From NCBI RefSeq assembly GCF_943913955.1, contig NZ_CALUAE010000002.1:1-64000 (forward strand): 64,000 nt of DNA. Reading direction: 5' to 3'. Position 1 is the stretch's first letter. Each line of letters opens with the position of its first letter. The notes below the pieces were generated by a model, which saw only the letters and a program-made list of their open reading frames with translations, was not told the origin of the DNA and did not search any database. A program made the translations under genes and the position numbers. Shown piece by piece: positions 60,266 to 64,000 of this stretch. This stretch comes from Mycolicibacterium bacteremicum. GTDB lineage: Bacteria; Actinomycetota; Actinomycetes; Mycobacteriales; Mycobacteriaceae.

Positions 60266-61479
60266 CCCTGGCCGACCTCACGGACCTGGACAACTTCGCG
60301 CAGGGCTTCCCGCACGAATTGTTCGCGGTGCACCGTCGTGAGGCGCCGGTCTACTGGCACGAACCCACCGAGCACACCCCCGACGGGGAGGGCTTCTGGT
60401 CGGTGGCGACCTACGCCGAAACCCTTGCTGTCCTGCGCGATCCGCAGACCTATTCGTCGGTGACCGGAGGTGAGCGGCCCTACGGGGGCACGTTGCTGCA
60501 GGACCTCGCCGTCGCCGGCCAGGTGCTGAACATGATGGACGATCCGCGGCACGCGCAGATCCGTCGGCTGGTCAGCTCCGGGCTGACGCCGCGGATGATC
60601 ACTCGCGTCGAGGAGGACCTGCGCGGGCGGGCGCGGACGCTGCTCGACACGGTAGAACCCGGTGTGCCACTGGACTTCCTGGTGGAGGTGGCGGCCGAAT
60701 TACCCATGCAGATGATCTGCATCCTGCTGGGAGTGCCCGACTCCGAACGGCATTGGTTGTTCGAGGCGATCGAGCCACAATTCGACTTCGGCGGGTCACG
60801 CAAGGCATCGGTGGGGCAGCTGACGGCCGAGGAGGCCGGGTCCCGGATGTATGCCTACGGGATGGAGTTGATCGCGGCCAAGCGCGCCGCGCCGACCGAT
60901 GACATGCTCTCGGTGGTCGCCAACGCCTTCCGGGACGACGTGGCCGCGGAGCTCTCCGATCTTGAGCTCTACCTGTTCTTCAGCCTGCTGTTCAGCGCCG
61001 GTGCCGAGACGACCCGCAACGCCGTGGCCGGCGGACTGCTCGCCCTCATCGAGCACCCCGACCAGCTGAACCGGCTGCACGCCGATCCCGGCCTGTTGCC
61101 CGTGGCGATCGAGGAGATGGTGCGCTGGACGACACCGTCGCCGTCCAAGCGCCGGACCGCCACGGTGCCGGTCACGCTCGGCGGATGCGCCATCGAGCCC
61201 GGTCAGAAGGTGCAGGTCTGGGAGGGGTCGGCCAACCGCGACCCGGCGGCGTTCGCCGACCCGGACTCATTCGACATCACCCGTAAACCGAACCCGCACT
61301 TGGGATTCGGTCAGGGCGTGCACTACTGCCTGGGTGCCAACCTGGCCCGCCTGGAGCTGCGGGTGCTGTTCGAGGAACTGTTCGCCCGGTTCGGCGCCGC
61401 CCGGCTGGCCGCGCCCGTGGAATGGACCCGCAGCAACCGGCACACCGGGATGCGGCACATGCTCGTCGAACTCGGTTGA
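60262..61479 (+). CDS. cyp126: Cytochrome P450 CYP126
   Basis: A 405-residue P450. The I-helix is LLFSAGAETTRNAVAGG, ExxR is in EEMVRWTTP, and the heme loop is FGQGVHYCLGANLARLE. It is GTGA-coupled to purB, as in M. tuberculosis, where CYP126 is of unknown physiological function. The translational coupling to a purine gene is curious but conserved in position. Confidence 0.9.
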   Translation: MTLADLTDLDNFAQGFPHELFAVHRREAPVYWHEPTEHTPDGEGFWSVATYAETLAVLRDPQTYSSVTGGERPYGGTLLQDLAVAGQVLNMMDDPRHAQIRRLVSSGLTPRMITRVEEDLRGRARTLLDTVEPGVPLDFLVEVAAELPMQMICILLGVPDSERHWLFEAIEPQFDFGGSRKASVGQLTAEEAGSRMYAYGMELIAAKRAAPTDDMLSVVANAFRDDVAAELSDLELYLFFSLLFSAGAETTRNAVAGGLLALIEHPDQLNRLHADPGLLPVAIEEMVRWTTPSPSKRRTATVPVTLGGCAIEPGQKVQVWEGSANRDPAAFADPDSFDITRKPNPHLGFGQGVHYCLGANLARLELRVLFEELFARFGAARLAAPVEWTRSNRHTGMRHMLVELG

Positions 61480-61496
61480 TCGTTACCCTCGCAGGT

Positions 61497-62087
61497 ATGG
61501 TTTCTGGCTCCGACGACCACCTGCGAGTCTCCGACGCCGACCGGTCCCGGGTGAACGGGCTGCTGGAGCGCGCCGTCTCCGAGGGCATGCTGACCCTCGA
61601 CGAGTTCGCCGACCGGACCGACTCCGTGCTGGCCGCGCGTACCCGTGGCGAGCTGCGGGCGGTGCTCTCCGATCTGCCCGCCCAGCAGCTGGGTGTACCG
61701 GCCCGGCCGCAGCTGCCGCCCGAGCAGCTGCGCGGCTGGATGACCTCGATCGACCGGCGCGGGACCTGGACTCCGGCGCCGGTGCTCAACCTGCACACCC
61801 GGATGTGCAGCACGACGCTCGACTTCACCTCGGCGGTGCTACCGGGGCCGGTCGTGGAGATCGTCATCGACGACTACTGCAGTTCCACGGAGCTGATCGT
61901 GCCGCCGGCAAGCACGGCGGACGTCAGCGCCATCGATGCGATGGCGGGTAGCGCGACGCTCAAGGTGCGCGGCACCCCGCGATCGGATCAGCTGCACGTC
62001 ATCGTGCGCGGGAAGATCCGGCTGGGATCGGTCACCGTGCGCCACCCGTTCGGGACCTGGCTGCGTCGCCTGCACGGTGGCCGATAG
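61497..62087 (+). CDS. DUF1707-domain protein
   Basis: A 196-residue protein. The N-terminal DUF1707 domain is LRVSDADRSRVNGLLERAVSEGMLTLDEFADRTDSVLAARTRGEL at about residues 8-52, followed by a beta-rich C-terminal domain with VVEIVIDDYCSSTELIVPP resembling cell-wall-active-antibiotic-response-like repeats. No signal peptide is seen. A TACCCT hexamer 7 bp before the ATG may be a leaderless -10. The function of DUF1707 is unknown; it is common in actinobacteria. Confidence 0.88.
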   Translation: MVSGSDDHLRVSDADRSRVNGLLERAVSEGMLTLDEFADRTDSVLAARTRGELRAVLSDLPAQQLGVPARPQLPPEQLRGWMTSIDRRGTWTPAPVLNLHTRMCSTTLDFTSAVLPGPVVEIVIDDYCSSTELIVPPASTADVSAIDAMAGSATLKVRGTPRSDQLHVIVRGKIRLGSVTVRHPFGTWLRRLHGGR

Positions 62088-62122
62088 CGAACTCGACCTC
62101 CGTGATCACCCGCTGCAGTTGA

Positions 62123-62926
62123 TTACCGGCGGCGGGCCCGATCCCGGGGCGAAGCCCGCGGGATCACCAGTGGGGTACCGGTTTCCGGGTCGTCGATGAT
62201 CTGGCATCTCATGCCGTACACATCCTCGACCAGTTCGGCGGTGATCACCTGCGCCGGGTCGCCCTGGGCCACGATCCGGCCGGCCTTCATGGCGATGATC
62301 TGATCGGCGAAGCGGCAGGCGTGATTCAGGTCGTGCAGCACTGCGACGATGGTGCGGCCCTGGGTGGCGTTCAGGTCGGCGAACAGGTCCAGCAGTTCGA
62401 TCTGATGGGCGATGTCCAGGAACGTGGTGGGCTCGTCGAGCAGGACCAGCGGGGTCTGTTGGGCCAGCACCATCGCCACCCATACCCGTTGGCGCTGACC
62501 GCCGGACAGTTCGTCGACGGCGCGCCCGGAGATCGCGGTGACTCCGGTGGCCGCCATCGCGTCGGCCACCGCCTGTTCGTCGTCGCGGGAGAACTGGCGC
62601 AGCACCCGTTGGTGCGGAAATCGGCCGCGGGCAACCAGATCCGCCACGGTGATGCCCTCGGGTGCGATCGAGGACTGCGGGAGCAGGCCCAGCTTGCGGG
62701 CGACCTCCTTGGTGCGCAGCGACGTGATGTCGGCGCCGTCGAGGATCACCTGCCCACCGACCGGTCGCAGCAGCCGGGCCAGTCCGCGCAGCAGGGTCGA
62801 CTTGCCGCAGGCATTCGGTCCGACGATCGCGGTGATGGCGCCCTCGGTGATCTCGGCGTCCAACCCGGCCACGATCGGCGTGTCGCCGTAACCGAGCGAC
62901 AGGTCACTCGCGCGCAGTGTTGCCAT
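62123..62926 (-). CDS. Iron-siderophore ABC transporter ATPase (FepC-like)
   Basis: A 267-residue ABC ATPase. Walker A is GPNACGKST, the Q-loop is in LGLLPQSS, the signature is LSGGQRQRVWVAM, Walker B is LVLLDEPTTFLD, and the switch is LHDLNHACRFAD. It is the FepC/FhuC class that drives siderophore or vitamin B12 permeases. The gene starts 10 bp downstream of the permease stop, so it belongs to the same leftward operon. Confidence 0.92.
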   Translation of the reverse strand: MATLRASDLSLGYGDTPIVAGLDAEITEGAITAIVGPNACGKSTLLRGLARLLRPVGGQVILDGADITSLRTKEVARKLGLLPQSSIAPEGITVADLVARGRFPHQRVLRQFSRDDEQAVADAMAATGVTAISGRAVDELSGGQRQRVWVAMVLAQQTPLVLLDEPTTFLDIAHQIELLDLFADLNATQGRTIVAVLHDLNHACRFADQIIAMKAGRIVAQGDPAQVITAELVEDVYGMRCQIIDDPETGTPLVIPRASPRDRARRR

Positions 62927-62936
62927 GATGTCCTTC

Positions 62937-63983
62937 CTACTGCCGCCGTGCCTGGACGATCAGCAACCAGACCAGATACAGCCCACCCGCCACCACCGTC
63001 ACTGCACCCACCGGAAGCTCGGCCGGTGCGAAGATGCGTAGGGCGATCAGATCGCTGGCCAGCAACAGGACTGCGCCCATCACCGCCGAGGAGACCAGTC
63101 CGACGCCGGGTGTCGCGGTCAACCGCCGCGCCAGCTGCGGCGCGGCCAGCGCCACGAACGAGATCGGGCCGGCCGCGGCCGTCGCGACCGCGATCAGCAG
63201 CACACCGGCCCCGAAATAGGCCAGCCTCGCCCGTTCCGGGTTGACGCCGAGTGCGCCGGCCACGTCATCACCCATCTGCAGCACCGGCAGCTGCGGTCCG
63301 ATCGCCACCACCCAGAGCAGCGCCGCCGCGACGCAGACCAGCACCGGGACCACCTGCTCCCAGCGCAGCCCGCTCAGCGTGCCCTGCTGCCAGATGGCGG
63401 CCGTCACCGCCTGCTGCAGCTTGATCTTCAGGATGATCCACTGGTTCAACGAGCTCAGCATGGCGCTGACCGCGATGCCGACGATGATCAACCGGAAACC
63501 GGCCAGGCCGTTGCGGTAGGCCAGCAGATACACCGCGGCCGCGGTCAGCAGGCCACCGGTGATGGCACCGGCCGCGGTGAGGTAGTACCCGCCGCCGAAC
63601 AGGGCGATGGCCACCAGTGCGCCGGTGTAGGAGCCGAATCCGAACCCGATGACATCCGGGCTGCCCAGCGGGTTGCGCGTCAACGCCTGGAAGATCGCAC
63701 CCGAAACACCAAGGGCCGCACCGATCACCAGTGCCGCGACGATGCGTGGCAACCGCCATTCCAGCACCACGACGCTGGTGAAACTGTGGTCGGCGCCGGT
63801 GAGCACGGCGATGACCTCGGCCGGTGAGACCGGATACTCACCCACTCCCAGCGCCAGCACCGCCAGCACCAGTGCACCGGCGCCGAGCGCGCCGAGCACC
63901 CCGATGCTGCGCCAGGAGGCCCGCAGGGCGACCCGCGACCCGCGCCGGAGCACCAGCTGGGGGCGGCCGAAATCGACGCTCAC
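62937..63983 (-). CDS. FecCD-family siderophore ABC permease
   Basis: A 348-residue permease with many hydrophobic helices. The FecCD signature RLPRIVAALVIGAALGVSGAIFQALTRNPLGSPDVIGF is near the N-terminus and PISFVALAAPQLARRL near the C-terminus. It is the membrane part of an iron-siderophore (ferric chelate) importer. The GTG start overlaps the stop of the preceding gene as GTGA, implying that another permease lies just outside the window. Confidence 0.93.
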   Translation of the reverse strand: MSVDFGRPQLVLRRGSRVALRASWRSIGVLGALGAGALVLAVLALGVGEYPVSPAEVIAVLTGADHSFTSVVVLEWRLPRIVAALVIGAALGVSGAIFQALTRNPLGSPDVIGFGFGSYTGALVAIALFGGGYYLTAAGAITGGLLTAAAVYLLAYRNGLAGFRLIIVGIAVSAMLSSLNQWIILKIKLQQAVTAAIWQQGTLSGLRWEQVVPVLVCVAAALLWVVAIGPQLPVLQMGDDVAGALGVNPERARLAYFGAGVLLIAVATAAAGPISFVALAAPQLARRLTATPGVGLVSSAVMGAVLLLASDLIALRIFAPAELPVGAVTVVAGGLYLVWLLIVQARRQ

Positions 63984-64000
63984 AGGGCGCTCGCCCGGCT
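63980..64000 (-). CDS. C-terminal end of an upstream gene, probably a second FecCD permease
   Basis: Only the last six codons are visible, reading SRASAL then TGA, which overlaps the GTG of the next permease. Siderophore importers often have paired FecC/FecD permeases, so a second permease is the most likely identity. This is inferred from operon form; six residues carry no family signal. Confidence 0.4.
   Translation of the reverse strand, partial: SRASAL

Overview
The window is GC-rich, gene-dense actinobacterial DNA. It most likely comes from a fast-growing mycobacterium (Mycolicibacterium, of the M. smegmatis type). The evidence is a complete mce4 cholesterol-import operon, a PhoP almost identical to the M. 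tuberculosis protein (by recall), CYP51/CYP123/CYP126, KstR operators, and very tight coding with ATGA/GTGA/TAGTG gene overlaps. Gene names carried over from M. tuberculosis rest on recalled sequences and synteny, not on a database search. No gene-free stretch exceeds 300 bases; the longest is 2927-3187, which holds KstR boxes.

Layout. (1) 1-16.2 kb, cholesterol module: fadE27 (cut by the window edge) and fadE26 diverge from fdxD-hsd4A. Then come yrbE4AB, mce4A-F and two Mce-associated proteins, convergent with otsA and a tiny upstream partner. A KstR-box SDR gene closes the block. (2) 16.2-22.4 kb: three copies of a 37-bp repeat, a small secreted DUF732 protein, and a molybdenum-hydroxylase operon (xdhC, large subunit, coxG-like, FAD subunit, 2Fe-2S subunit). 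The large subunit does not carry a CO-dehydrogenase active-site loop. (3) 22.4-27.4 kb: a DKNYY-type lipoprotein and two exported proteins, with an IS481-family insertion placed exactly on the convergent stop codons. (4) 27.4-33.3 kb: a phosphonate cluster (phnD, phnC, a fused double-domain phnE, a phosphonatase-like HAD and an alcohol dehydrogenase), divergent from a PhnF-type GntR regulator with three operator copies. (5) 33.3-34.9 kb: three tandem HNH-nuclease genes whose middle copy is a recombinant of its neighbours, beside tRNA-Thr(TGT). (6) 34.9-38.6 kb: a decapeptide-repeat protein divergent from phoP-phoR, with a PhoP box between them, then a HIT protein. (7) 38.7-52.6 kb: an acyl-CoA ligase; a nine-gene leftward operon (TetR, cyp123, SDR, cyp51, ferredoxin, SnoaL-like, adhB, KSI-like, SDR); and a divergent rightward operon (aldA, SDR, HIBADH-like, CMD-like, unknown). 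A pair of matching palindromes lies in the divergent promoter. (8) 52.6-64 kb: a CYP125-like P450 coupled to a TetR gene, purD, an esterase, a TetR plus APC permease, purB, cyp126, a DUF1707 protein and part of an iron-siderophore ABC importer.

How the parts fit: the Mce4 complex imports sterol. FadE26/27, Hsd4A and probably the CYP125-like enzyme act on the side chain, and KstR boxes tie much of this together. CYP51 and its ferredoxin sit in a separately regulated operon with several oxidoreductases of unknown substrate. PurD and PurB lie among unrelated genes but share what looks like the same leaderless promoter design.
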